A stretch of 64,000 nt of DNA. Origin: Acetobacterium woodii DSM 1030 (lineage in GTDB: Bacteria > Bacillota > Clostridia > Eubacteriales > Eubacteriaceae). The DNA is taken from assembly GCF_000247605.1 (NCBI RefSeq), contig NC_016894.1, forward strand, positions 62,001 to 126,000. The letters run 5' to 3'. Both the position numbers and the translations under genes were made by a program. Positions 56,319 through 64,000 of the stretch are shown piece after piece. Below the pieces are notes generated by a model. The model saw only the letters and a list, made by a program, of their open reading frames with translations. It was not told the origin of the DNA and did no database searches. Each line of letters opens with the position of its first letter. Positions within the stretch are counted from its first letter, which is position 1.

Positions 56319-56984
56319 ATGACAAATAAGGAAATTTTAAGCCATATTGACCACACCCTGTTAAAACAATTTGCCACCTGGGAGGAAATCAAGGTGATCT
56401 GCGAGGATGCAATTGAATACCAGACGGCATCGGTGTGTATTCCTCCGGCTTATGTGAAAAAAATTAAAAAAACTTACGGCGACAAACTGAATATCTGTAC
56501 CGTTATTGGGTTTCCTTTGGGTTATAATACCACGGCGACCAAGGTTTTTGAAGCCGTTGATGCGGTGAAAAATGGCGCTTCAGAAATTGATATGGTGATT
56601 AATATTACGGCACTCAAAAACAAAGATTATGATCTGGTTCAAAATGAAATTGCGGAAATTAAAAAAGCCATTGGCGCTAAGATCTTAAAAGTGATTGTTG
56701 AAACGTGTTTTTTAACAGCAGCCGAAAAGGTGAAGGTTTGCGAACTGGTTACCAATGCCGGGGCAGATTATATTAAAACGTCAACCGGTTTTGGAACGGC
56801 TGGGGCAACGATTGAAGATATCCGCTTATTTAAAGCCCATATTGGTCCAAATGTAAAAATGAAAGCAGCCGGTGGGGTTAAAACGGTGGATGATCTGATT
56901 GCTTTTATTAATGAAGGTTGCGCTCGGATTGGAACCAGTTCAGCAGTTAAGCTGTTAAAAGGCGAAGCTGTTAGTGGTTACTAA
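56319..56984 (+). CDS. deoC: Deoxyribose-phosphate aldolase
   Basis: 221 residues. IDHTLLKQFATWEEI opens the class I aldolase barrel; KILKVIVETCFL holds one catalytic Lys and AGADYIKTSTGFGTAGAT the Schiff-base Lys; VKMKAAGGVK follows. It cleaves 2-deoxyribose 5-phosphate to glyceraldehyde 3-phosphate and acetaldehyde. AGGAGAAAG precedes ATG. It lies 98 bp after the FGGY kinase, probably in the same unit, which suggests a deoxy-sugar or related pathway. Confidence 0.96.
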   Translation: MTNKEILSHIDHTLLKQFATWEEIKVICEDAIEYQTASVCIPPAYVKKIKKTYGDKLNICTVIGFPLGYNTTATKVFEAVDAVKNGASEIDMVINITALKNKDYDLVQNEIAEIKKAIGAKILKVIVETCFLTAAEKVKVCELVTNAGADYIKTSTGFGTAGATIEDIRLFKAHIGPNVKMKAAGGVKTVDDLIAFINEGCARIGTSSAVKLLKGEAVSGY

Positions 56985-57022
56985 AAAAGCAAAAATCAAT
57001 TAGTTTTATCATAATTAAACAG

Positions 57023-57073
57023 AAAAAGGACTTTTCAAAGCAGTTTTAGGCTGTTTTGGTAAAGTCCTTTTTT
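57023..57073. terminator. Bidirectional intrinsic terminator
   Basis: AAAAAGGACTTT and AAAGTCCTTTTT pair over 12 bp; the loop contains a further small stem (AAGCAGTTTTAGGCTGTTTT). It separates deoC from the convergent ABC permease gene. Confidence 0.82.
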
Positions 57074-57092
57074 AAATGCAATGCCAACATTA

Positions 57093-57890
57093 TTAAGTCG
57101 CCAAATCGCGTTGGTTAAAGGCAATAAAGGTCAAGGCCGTAAAAATTAGCGACAGCAGTAATAAAATTGCGGCGGAAGGCGCGGCAATTTGTCCATCAAG
57201 CATCAGATTAGCAGCGTTAAAGGACTTAAACGGGGTCAGATACTTTAGAAAATCGAGTTTGTTGTATAAATCCACGGCGATTGAAATCAGAAAAAAGACC
57301 ATAATAAAAGTGGCTGATAGTGAAGTTGCACGTTTCGTGTTTTTTAATAGTGAACCCAAAAAGGTCCCTAAAGTCAAAAAGAATAATTGCAGGATAAATA
57401 AAGCCAGCATGGTTAAAGAAACTTTAGAAAAGAGACTATTGCCATTATTATGTTGGGCAATAAAAAACAATGAGGCGACTAAAGTAATCATATTAAAAAT
57501 CAAAATATTAATCACACCGGCGAATAACTTAGGGAGAATGACTTGAAAGCGTCTGATCGGTTTGGTATAGATGAAATCGGCACAATGGTCACGTTCTTCT
57601 TTGGAGACGATAACAGCCCCAAGCATGGTGGCATGAATAGCGGCTAAAAGCATAAAATATAAAAAGAAAACCGAATAAAAACCCGCCACCTTGGAAATAT
57701 CAACCGTGCCAATTCCAAAAACGACCAGCATTTCTTTGGGAAAGCTCGAAAATAAAGCGGTGACATCGACTTTAGAATCAGAAAAACCCTGATATTTCAT
57801 CATCCCGGCATAGATAATAAATACTTGCGCTAAACACCAGATAATTAAGGATTTGATAGTTGCTTTTAGTTCTTTTAGTAAGATATTCAT
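57093..57890 (-). CDS. ABC-2 type permease subunit (second)
   Basis: 265 residues with six hydrophobic segments and a short N-terminal amphipathic start (MNILLKELKATIKSLIIWCL). KEERDHCADFIYTKPIRRFQVILPKLFAGV is the cytoplasmic coupling loop seen in this ABC-2 group, and the preceding gene has the same pattern, so the two permeases are paralogues forming a heterodimer. GGAGG precedes ATG. Last gene of the three-gene exporter; substrate unknown. Confidence 0.87.
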   Translation of the reverse strand: MNILLKELKATIKSLIIWCLAQVFIIYAGMMKYQGFSDSKVDVTALFSSFPKEMLVVFGIGTVDISKVAGFYSVFFLYFMLLAAIHATMLGAVIVSKEERDHCADFIYTKPIRRFQVILPKLFAGVINILIFNMITLVASLFFIAQHNNGNSLFSKVSLTMLALFILQLFFLTLGTFLGSLLKNTKRATSLSATFIMVFFLISIAVDLYNKLDFLKYLTPFKSFNAANLMLDGQIAAPSAAILLLLSLIFTALTFIAFNQRDLAT

Positions 57891-57909
57891 AACGGGCCTC
57901 CTTGATTAT

Positions 57910-58707
57910 TTAGATGGATGGTAAATCTTTTTTAGAAAAAATTTTAAAAGTCAGGAAGATAAAAAGCCCAACTAAAATAAACCAGAGAAATAAATACAGC
58001 GAATCATAATTCATATTTTTGGTTATTTCAGAAAGACTAAAATAACCAAAAGGCGAGATCAATCCCAATTTTACGTCGTTTAACGTTTCATTCATTAAAA
58101 AGATAATGTAAAAAATAAAAACCACGCCCATGCTAATCGGAAGGACCGTGCGGATCCGTCTTAAAAAAACAGAGATAAACAAACCTAAACTGGCAAAGAA
58201 AATTTGAATAAATAATAAACTAAAGGTAATCAGCACAAAAAGTTCAACATTATAGGTATCTGTCGTAAGTAGCGTAATCGTGATCAGCGCGACTAAAAAG
58301 ATAACGGCGTTGGTAATTAGAATTTGAATTAAAACAGCTAACATTTTCATCGCAATAATTTGATTTCGGCTGACGGGTTTAACAAAAAGAAAGTCGCCGG
58401 TTTTTTCTCTTACTTCCGCAGAGAGAATGGAAACGCCCATATTCATGGCTTGGACGGCGCCAGCCAATAAAATATAGGTATAAGGAAATTGATAAAAACT
58501 GAGAATGCTGCCAAGATCGAGATTGTCAACACCAACTGCCCGTTGGAATTCAATGGGGAAACTCTCAAAAACTTTTTGGAAATCGGCCATTTGATCAGAA
58601 ATAGCCGGATAAATCAGCATAAATAAAATTAAGATGCCAGTCAGGGAGAGGCACCAGAGAATCAGCGATTTTCGGCCCATCCGGAGTTCCTGTTCGAGCA
58701 TGTTCAT
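57910..58707 (-). CDS. ABC-2 type permease subunit (first)
   Basis: 265 residues, six hydrophobic segments; starts MNMLEQELRMGRKSLILWCL and contains AEVREKTGDFLFVKPVSRNQIIAMKML, parallel to the loop of the following paralogue. AAAGGAGG precedes ATG and the ATPase stop is 2 bp away. With that ATPase and the next permease it makes a complete exporter. Confidence 0.87.
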   Translation of the reverse strand: MNMLEQELRMGRKSLILWCLSLTGILILFMLIYPAISDQMADFQKVFESFPIEFQRAVGVDNLDLGSILSFYQFPYTYILLAGAVQAMNMGVSILSAEVREKTGDFLFVKPVSRNQIIAMKMLAVLIQILITNAVIFLVALITITLLTTDTYNVELFVLITFSLLFIQIFFASLGLFISVFLRRIRTVLPISMGVVFIFYIIFLMNETLNDVKLGLISPFGYFSLSEITKNMNYDSLYLFLWFILVGLFIFLTFKIFSKKDLPSI

Positions 58708-58709
58708 GG

Positions 58710-59594
58710 CTAATCCTCCTTTTGGTAATAATGTATAAAAATTTCCTCAAGACTGGGTTCTTCAATCAGAATATTTAGCAATGATTGACCTTGAAGGCGT
58801 TCAATCACACGATTGATATCACCTTTATATAAAAAATGCAGGACGTTTTTATCAACGGTCAAATTCGTGATACCCTCAAGATTGAAGTGCTGAACATCAA
58901 TGACACCCTGGTATTCAAGGGTGAATTTTTTATAATTGTGTTTTTGCATGTTCCGGATATTTTCAACTTTTATAATCGTCCCATCTTTAATAATCGCGAC
59001 GCGGCTGCATAATTTTTGGACTTCCGAAAGAATATGGGAAGAAAACAAAATGGTTGCACCGTTTTTATTTTCGGTTTGAATCAGCTCAAAGAATTTCTGC
59101 TGCATTAAGGGATCAAGACCGCCAGTGGGTTCATCCAGAATAATCAACCGGGGTTCATGAAGGAGACCTTGAACAATGCCAACTTTTTTTTTGTTGCCAT
59201 AGGATAAGTCATCAATACGTTTGGTTAAATCCAGATCCATCATTTCAGCGAGACTCTGTATCCGCGTATAATCGACATGATCGTAAAAACTGGCAGAGTA
59301 TTTAAGCACTTCAAGGACTTTCATATGTTCATAATAAAAAACTTCAGAAGGCAGATAACCAATATCGCGCCTGATTTCATTACCATATTTAAAACAATCT
59401 TTGCCAAAAATTGTTGCCGAGCCACTGGTGGGATGGATAAGCGACAGGAGGGTCCGAATCGTGGTTGATTTTCCGGCGCCGTTAGGGCCGATAAATCCGA
59501 AAATTTCACCTTCTTCGACAGAAAAAGTGACGTTTTCAATGCCACGATGTTTACCATAATATTTAGTTAGCTGATTGATTTCAATCACATTCAT
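58710..59594 (-). CDS. ABC exporter ATPase (YtrB/CcmA-like)
   Basis: 294 residues. Walker A GPNGAGKST at about 36-44, signature LSYGNKKKVGIVQGLLHEP, Walker B LIILDEPTGGLDPLM, switch His in FSSHILSE. The C-terminal tail (about 215-294) is typical of exporters of the drug/YtrB type. GAAGGAG precedes ATG. No GntR regulator is encoded next to it, unlike ytr operons. Confidence 0.9.
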   Translation of the reverse strand: MNVIEINQLTKYYGKHRGIENVTFSVEEGEIFGFIGPNGAGKSTTIRTLLSLIHPTSGSATIFGKDCFKYGNEIRRDIGYLPSEVFYYEHMKVLEVLKYSASFYDHVDYTRIQSLAEMMDLDLTKRIDDLSYGNKKKVGIVQGLLHEPRLIILDEPTGGLDPLMQQKFFELIQTENKNGATILFSSHILSEVQKLCSRVAIIKDGTIIKVENIRNMQKHNYKKFTLEYQGVIDVQHFNLEGITNLTVDKNVLHFLYKGDINRVIERLQGQSLLNILIEEPSLEEIFIHYYQKED

Positions 59595-59929
59595 GAGAGC
59601 TCTCCTTCTTCCAAATAGTGTCAGTTAGTACTTTTAATAGCTAGTTATTATTTTACCCCGAATACTGATTAAATAAACAAGTTTCAATGATTTCAGCGTA
59701 TTTTTGAGATGTTTCGAAAAAGGAACGATATTTTTGTGATGATTGTTATTTATGACAAGATAAAATAAAAATTATAGTTTTTATGATAAAAGATAGGAAT
59801 TTATTTAATAGTGTTATATAATAATGAAATTGAGAGCAGTTAGTAAACCATTACATTGCAATAAAGATCGTTTTAACGCTTTTTTTTACAATGCAAAATC
59901 AATTCATGTTGAGATGAGGTGATAAAAAA
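59595..59929. other. Divergent promoter region, no gene seen
   Basis: About 335 bp, very AT-rich, between the ABC ATPase and the GGDEF/HD-GYP gene. TATAAT at 59817-59822 may be the -10 box for the right-hand gene. No reading frame of interest. Confidence 0.5.
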
Positions 59930-62359
59930 ATGGATCCGGTAGCGATGCTTAATCTATTAGTGACTGGACTTATTATCGCAATAGCAATTCTCTTAGTATT
60001 ATTGAATCAACGCAATAAAAGTTTAGAACAAAAAAAGGAAGAAATAAAATATATCAGAGATACGCGGGATGCTTTTCTTGATGAAGATAATCGGGTTGTT
60101 TATTTAAAAGATGAAAACCTGCACTATTTGTTTATCAATAAAGCCGGAGAAAAACATTGTAAAAAACCAGTATCAGAAATAATTGGGCAGGATGATCGGA
60201 TATTTGACATGAATGTCTTCGGGACGGACAATATCAAAATAGATCAACAGGTTATTAAGAATAAAGAGCCGATTATTTACGAAGAAAGATATCATCAACG
60301 ATTTTATAAAATTGCGAAATTTCCAGTAAAATTAAAAGCGGAAAAAATCGGGGTTGGCGCTTTTGTGCGAGAAATTACGTTCGAAGAAAAATTGATAAAA
60401 AAACAGGAGCGGGTGCTTTTTCGAAATAGGATTCTCGTTAATGTCCTGAGTAAACATTTTCGGAATGATAAAAAACAACTGGATTATGTTTTACATGAAG
60501 CATTAAAATTGACCGGAAGCAACCAGGGTTTTATCTGTCTATATGATGAAGAAAAAGCCGAATTGACCTTATATGCGTGGTCAAAAGGACTAATAAATGA
60601 AGCTGCCGAAGCCGCCCCCAAGAAAACCTATCAATTGGCAGACGTTGGTTTATGGGGTGAAGCGGTCAGACAACGAAAAGCGTTTATCATGAATAAACCC
60701 CTAAAGGAAAACGCTATTCAAAGGGAACTTTCGGGGGAAGCGTTAATTACTGGAAACTTTATGGCAGTTCCCTTGTTTATGGATGGAAAAATTAGTGCCG
60801 TTGCGGTATTTTCAGATAAAAACGGCGACTATGATACGGAAGAGGTTGATGAGATTTCCGTTTTATTAAATGGGGTATTAACCAGTATTGAAAGGCATCA
60901 TATTCAGGAAAAATTATTTAAGGAACGGAGTAAATATCTTCAGACACTGATTTCAATTGGCGATGGGGTGATGATTGTTGATACCACTGGGAAAATAGAG
61001 ATGCTGAACAAAGTCGCCCAGCGACTGACGGGGTGGTCAAATGAAATGGCAAAAGGCCGCTACTATAAAGATGTTTTTGTGTTATCCCATGAAGACGGTG
61101 ATCAGGAAATTCAAGATCCGATTGCCAGAGCGATAGCGACAGACCGGATTCAGGAGCTTGAAAATCATGCGCTCCTGACCGCCAAAAATGGATCAATTTT
61201 TTATCTGGAAGATAGTGCCGCACCAATTAAAGATGAACAAGGAAAAACAGTTGGGATTGTGCTGGTTTTCAGAGACGTTTCTGAGAAAAAGGCGCAACGA
61301 AAAGAGATTGAATACCTGAGTTTTCATGATGCTTTAACCGGACTTTATAATCGCCGTTTTTTCGAAGAAGAAATACGACGGTTGGATACATTTAGGAATT
61401 TACCGATTTCGATTATTATGGGCGATGTAAATGGTTTAAAATTGACCAATGATATCTTTGGACACGCCTATGGAGATAATTTTTTAAAAGAAATCGCCAG
61501 AGTTATGCGTAAAATATGCCGGGAAGATGATATCATTGCTCGCTGGGGAGGGGATGAATTTGTTATTTTGCTCCCCAAAACGACCATTCAACAAGCTAAA
61601 CAAATTAAAGAGCGGATCAAAATCGAATTTGCTAAAGCTGGCGTAAAAGTGATAAAAGGAAATATTTCGTTAGGGTGTGATGTAAAAAATAATGACAATC
61701 AAGACATTATGGATTGTCTTGAAATTGCCGAAGAAAAAATGTATGCCGCTAAAATTTTGGAGCGGGACGATTTTAAAAGCTCAACGCTGGATTCAATCGT
61801 CACCAGCCTTAAAAGTGAAAGTCCGTGGGAAGAAGAACACGCTCAGCGGGTCAGCAAATGGTGTTATGATTTAGGCGTGTGGATGGAACTCTCGCATGTC
61901 AAGGTTAGAAAGCTGAAGCTGGCCGGTTATTTTCATGATATTGGGAAAATTGTATTAGAAAAAAAATTACTGATTCATAATGGCGAATTTAGTAATGAAG
62001 AACGCAACGAAATCAAGAAACATCCAATTATGGGGTATCGTATTCTCAATGCTTTTGATGATACCATGTCGTTAGCCGATGCCGTTTTGTATCATCACGA
62101 AAGATGGGACGGCAGCGGTTATCCGGAAGGGTTAAAAGGGGAAGAAATTCCTTTTTTGGCAAGAGTGGTTGCAATTGCCGATTATTATGATTGGCTGTGT
62201 TATGATTTCGATGAGGCAGTTCAGAAAGTAAATCAAAAGTCATTGGCCGATTTGGAAAAAACAGATGGTTTATTTGATCCCGAAATTGTTCGGGAATTTA
62301 TAAAAATGATCGAAAATTCATCGTTAGAAAACAGTCTTTATAACGTGGTTATGGATTAG
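59930..62359 (+). CDS. Membrane PAS-GAF-PAS-GGDEF-HD-GYP c-di-GMP signalling protein
   Basis: 809 residues. One N-terminal membrane helix (about 5-25), a PAS domain (about 45-150), GAF (about 170-320), PAS (about 330-455), GGDEF (about 460-615) and HD-GYP (about 630-800). RWGGDEFVIL is intact, as is the inhibitory RxxD (REDD) five residues before it. The HD-GYP core HDIGK and HHERWDGSGYP are intact. It could therefore both make and degrade cyclic di-GMP, with the two PAS and one GAF domains as sensors. GAGGTG precedes ATG. Confidence 0.93.
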   Translation: MDPVAMLNLLVTGLIIAIAILLVLLNQRNKSLEQKKEEIKYIRDTRDAFLDEDNRVVYLKDENLHYLFINKAGEKHCKKPVSEIIGQDDRIFDMNVFGTDNIKIDQQVIKNKEPIIYEERYHQRFYKIAKFPVKLKAEKIGVGAFVREITFEEKLIKKQERVLFRNRILVNVLSKHFRNDKKQLDYVLHEALKLTGSNQGFICLYDEEKAELTLYAWSKGLINEAAEAAPKKTYQLADVGLWGEAVRQRKAFIMNKPLKENAIQRELSGEALITGNFMAVPLFMDGKISAVAVFSDKNGDYDTEEVDEISVLLNGVLTSIERHHIQEKLFKERSKYLQTLISIGDGVMIVDTTGKIEMLNKVAQRLTGWSNEMAKGRYYKDVFVLSHEDGDQEIQDPIARAIATDRIQELENHALLTAKNGSIFYLEDSAAPIKDEQGKTVGIVLVFRDVSEKKAQRKEIEYLSFHDALTGLYNRRFFEEEIRRLDTFRNLPISIIMGDVNGLKLTNDIFGHAYGDNFLKEIARVMRKICREDDIIARWGGDEFVILLPKTTIQQAKQIKERIKIEFAKAGVKVIKGNISLGCDVKNNDNQDIMDCLEIAEEKMYAAKILERDDFKSSTLDSIVTSLKSESPWEEEHAQRVSKWCYDLGVWMELSHVKVRKLKLAGYFHDIGKIVLEKKLLIHNGEFSNEERNEIKKHPIMGYRILNAFDDTMSLADAVLYHHERWDGSGYPEGLKGEEIPFLARVVAIADYYDWLCYDFDEAVQKVNQKSLADLEKTDGLFDPEIVREFIKMIENSSLENSLYNVVMD

Positions 62360-62383
62360 TTGACCGACTGAGATAAGCTAACT

Positions 62384-62434
62384 AAAAAGCCATTGGCACC
62401 GATGCTTTGAATGCGTGGGGCCGCTGGCTTTTTT
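62384..62434. terminator. Intrinsic terminator between convergent genes
   Basis: AAAAAGCCA and TGGCTTTTTT pair at the base, with inner TTGGC/GCCGC partial pairing, and a T-tract on the plus strand. It follows the signalling gene and precedes the end of the minus-strand kinase gene. Confidence 0.7.
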
Positions 62435-62465
62435 GTTTGTGCGTGAACGTATCGTAGCAAAACGA

Positions 62466-63683
62466 TTATAAAATCACAATAAATTTTGCCCAGTGGTTGA
62501 TTTCACTTTTCACTTTTATTTTTCCCCGATGGTCATCAACAATCGCTTTGGCAATGGCGAGGCCAAGACCATAGCCACCAGTGTTTTTGGAACGAGAATC
62601 ATCATAGCGGTAGAAACGCTCAAATATTTTGGCTTTCTGATCTTCGGGAATACCAAGTCCCGTGTTGAAGACTTCGAGATGAATCTTGTCGCCGATCTTT
62701 TTGAGGGAAACTGTGACAAGGCCATTATCGTCGGCATGTTTGATAGCATTATCAATTAAGATGGCAATAACTTGTTTGATTTTATTTATATCACCGCTAT
62801 AAAAGATGCCGTCTTCTATGTTTAACTGATAGTTTTTGTGTTCTTCAAAAGCAGTGCTTTCAAAGGTGAGTGCAATACTTTCGACACTGGTACTTAAATT
62901 AAAGGACGAAAACACACAAGCAGTATCATGACTATTTAATTTTGCCATCGTGAGGAGATCATTGACCAGTATATTCATTCGGGTTGCTTCTGATTGAATG
63001 TACGAAAGATATTTGTTTTTACCGATATCCTCAGCCAGAACATCGGCATTGACCGTAATTACCGAAAGCGGTGTTTTTAATTCGTGACTGGCATCAGAAA
63101 CAAACCGTTTTTGCTTTTCAAACGCTTCTTCTACCGGTTTAACCATGAGATTGGCCAGAAATAGTGAAACAAAAAAAAGAATAAACAACGTGATACCACC
63201 AATTATCAGAGAAGTCGTCATGAGTTGGTCAGTGAGGGCATTGGAGATCCGTTGATCGGCGAAAACCAGCAGTTTGCCATAGGGTTTTTCAACAATCAGA
63301 TATTGATAACCATTAAGAGCACCAGCGCTTTTTCCAGTTGTCAAAATCTGATTTACCAGGGTGACTATATCTTCGGATGAATCAGATGGTTCGTTGTTGC
63401 GGCTAACCGAAAAAAGATTAGTAGTAGGGTTAACTTTAACCGAAAAGGTTTTTTCTCGTTCAAAAACACCTGGGGGAAGCGGATTCGGATTTGCACCATT
63501 TGGAGTGGGCGTATTAGGGGGGATTTGACCGTCATTTTCGACTAAGGCTGATAAAAGCGTTGAGATCTGATGTTCATTGGATTGATAGTTAAAGTAGTTA
63601 ATCGCGGCAATAATGATCAGAAAAACCATCGATAAAATAATCATAATGGTTGTCACAAAGCGGATTTTCAGTTTTTTAATCAT
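62466..63683 (-). CDS. Membrane sensor histidine kinase
   Basis: 405 residues. Membrane helices at about 8-28 and 155-180 bracket an extracytoplasmic sensor with a Pro/Asn-rich stretch (PPNTPTPNGANPNPLPPG). HisKA box FVSDASHELKTPLSVITVNA holds the phospho-acceptor His; ATPase motifs are VIAILIDNAIKHADDNG, VFNTGLGIPEDQKAKIFERF and GYGLGLAIAKAI. The end is slightly shortened after the last ATPase strand. Transcribed after the response regulator gene, with 6 bp between. Confidence 0.92.
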   Translation of the reverse strand: MIKKLKIRFVTTIMIILSMVFLIIIAAINYFNYQSNEHQISTLLSALVENDGQIPPNTPTPNGANPNPLPPGVFEREKTFSVKVNPTTNLFSVSRNNEPSDSSEDIVTLVNQILTTGKSAGALNGYQYLIVEKPYGKLLVFADQRISNALTDQLMTTSLIIGGITLFILFFVSLFLANLMVKPVEEAFEKQKRFVSDASHELKTPLSVITVNADVLAEDIGKNKYLSYIQSEATRMNILVNDLLTMAKLNSHDTACVFSSFNLSTSVESIALTFESTAFEEHKNYQLNIEDGIFYSGDINKIKQVIAILIDNAIKHADDNGLVTVSLKKIGDKIHLEVFNTGLGIPEDQKAKIFERFYRYDDSRSKNTGGYGLGLAIAKAIVDDHRGKIKVKSEINHWAKFIVIL

Positions 63684-63689
63684 AATTGG

Positions 63690-64000
63690 TCACTCACTAT
63701 CTGGCATTTCTAAAAAATAACCGATTCCGCGGTTAACCTTTATTTGAAGCAGTGATCCAATGAAGGTTATTTTTTTCCGTAAAAATGAAATATAAACTTC
63801 GACGTTGTTGTATTCAACCTCGGTATCAAATCCCCAGACCTTTTCAATTAATTGTTCTTTAGAAATAATCTGCTTGGGGTTGAGCATCAGTGTTTCCAAA
63901 AGCAAAAATTCTTTTAAGCCAAGTTTAACGGAAGCATCACCACAGTGAATTTCCCGGGTTTTTTGTCGTAATGTTAAATCGCCCCAAGTGGGATCTTGGG
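63690..64000 (-). CDS. OmpR/PhoB-family response regulator, C-terminal part (cut by the window end)
   Basis: The minus-strand frame is open to the window edge and encodes DPTWGDLTLRQKTREIHCGD, then KLGLKEFLLLETLMLNPKQI, ISKEQLIEKVWGFDTEVEYN, NVEVYISFLRKKITFIGSLL and VNRGIGYFLEMPDSE. This is a winged-helix effector domain of the OmpR/PhoB class; the receiver domain lies beyond base 64000. It pairs with the kinase encoded immediately downstream. Confidence 0.9.
   Translation of the reverse strand, partial: QDPTWGDLTLRQKTREIHCGDASVKLGLKEFLLLETLMLNPKQIISKEQLIEKVWGFDTEVEYNNVEVYISFLRKKITFIGSLLQIKVNRGIGYFLEMPDSE

Overview
The window looks like a chromosomal segment of an anaerobic low-to-mid G+C Firmicute of the Eubacteriaceae, probably Acetobacterium or a close relative. 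I infer this from the wording of the 16S gene, the clostridial gene content (a ChW-repeat surface protein, LytTR regulators, QueT and BioY ECF S components, an AdhE-like iron alcohol dehydrogenase) and the codon use. No database was searched, so the genus is a judgement.

Layout. 0-2 kb: end of a riboflavin operon (last codons of ribE, ribBA, ribH). 2.1-7.3 kb: a LytTR/DUF3021 pair, a DUF975 membrane protein, a zinc-ribbon/winged-helix protein, DUF1653 and two tandem PepV-like M20 dipeptidases. 7.3-9 kb: birA-bioY behind a BirA-type operator. 9-13.7 kb: a two-component system divergent from a three-gene ABC exporter, resembling the Cpr type of antimicrobial-peptide resistance modules. 13.8-20.6 kb: iron alcohol dehydrogenase, arylsulfotransferase-like lipoprotein, ArsC/Spx-like protein, small zinc ribbon, a short radical SAM protein next to a UPF0489 (peptide-arginase-like) protein, and an unknown gene. 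20.6-25.8 kb: an orphan 5S rRNA gene with its own promoter, a tiny membrane ORF, a lipoprotein, an AgrA/AgrC-like system, an unknown protein and a pirin. 25.9-31.3 kb: a complete rrn operon with tandem promoters, 16S, 23S and 5S and no spacer tRNA. 31.3-36.5 kb: structured repeats and a 1453-residue ChW/YDG surface protein.

36.7-42.5 kb: MFS transporter, queT, DUF2252, cysteine synthase, methylglyoxal synthase, TSCPD protein and YwbE. 42.7-49.3 kb: a siderophore/cobalamin-type ABC importer in one run with an ABC-like ATPase and a Cys-rich G3E-like GTPase, followed by a methyltransferase and a binding-protein homologue without a signal peptide; this may be an uncharacterised metal or cofactor acquisition system. 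49.4-57 kb: membrane proteins and a divergent sugar/polyol locus (RpiR regulator, GpsA-like dehydrogenase, zinc dehydrogenase, FGGY kinase, deoC). 57-64 kb: a three-gene ABC-2 exporter, a PAS/GAF/GGDEF/HD-GYP signalling protein, and a two-component system that runs off the end.

Main non-coding observations. (1) Four promoters share one architecture: two CGTGAA-type direct repeats with an exact 20-bp period, then a -10 hexamer 27-28 bp downstream. They precede the tiny membrane ORF, the lipoprotein, the unknown gene at 24.2 kb and the large surface protein, with the AgrA-like LytTR regulator in the middle; I propose one cell-surface regulon. (2) A 169-bp palindromic MITE-like element occurs twice in opposite orientations, each copy flanked by its own 11-12-bp direct repeat, with degenerate relatives elsewhere. 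(3) The spacers before and after the two 5S genes carry long hairpins whose stems differ in sequence but remain paired.
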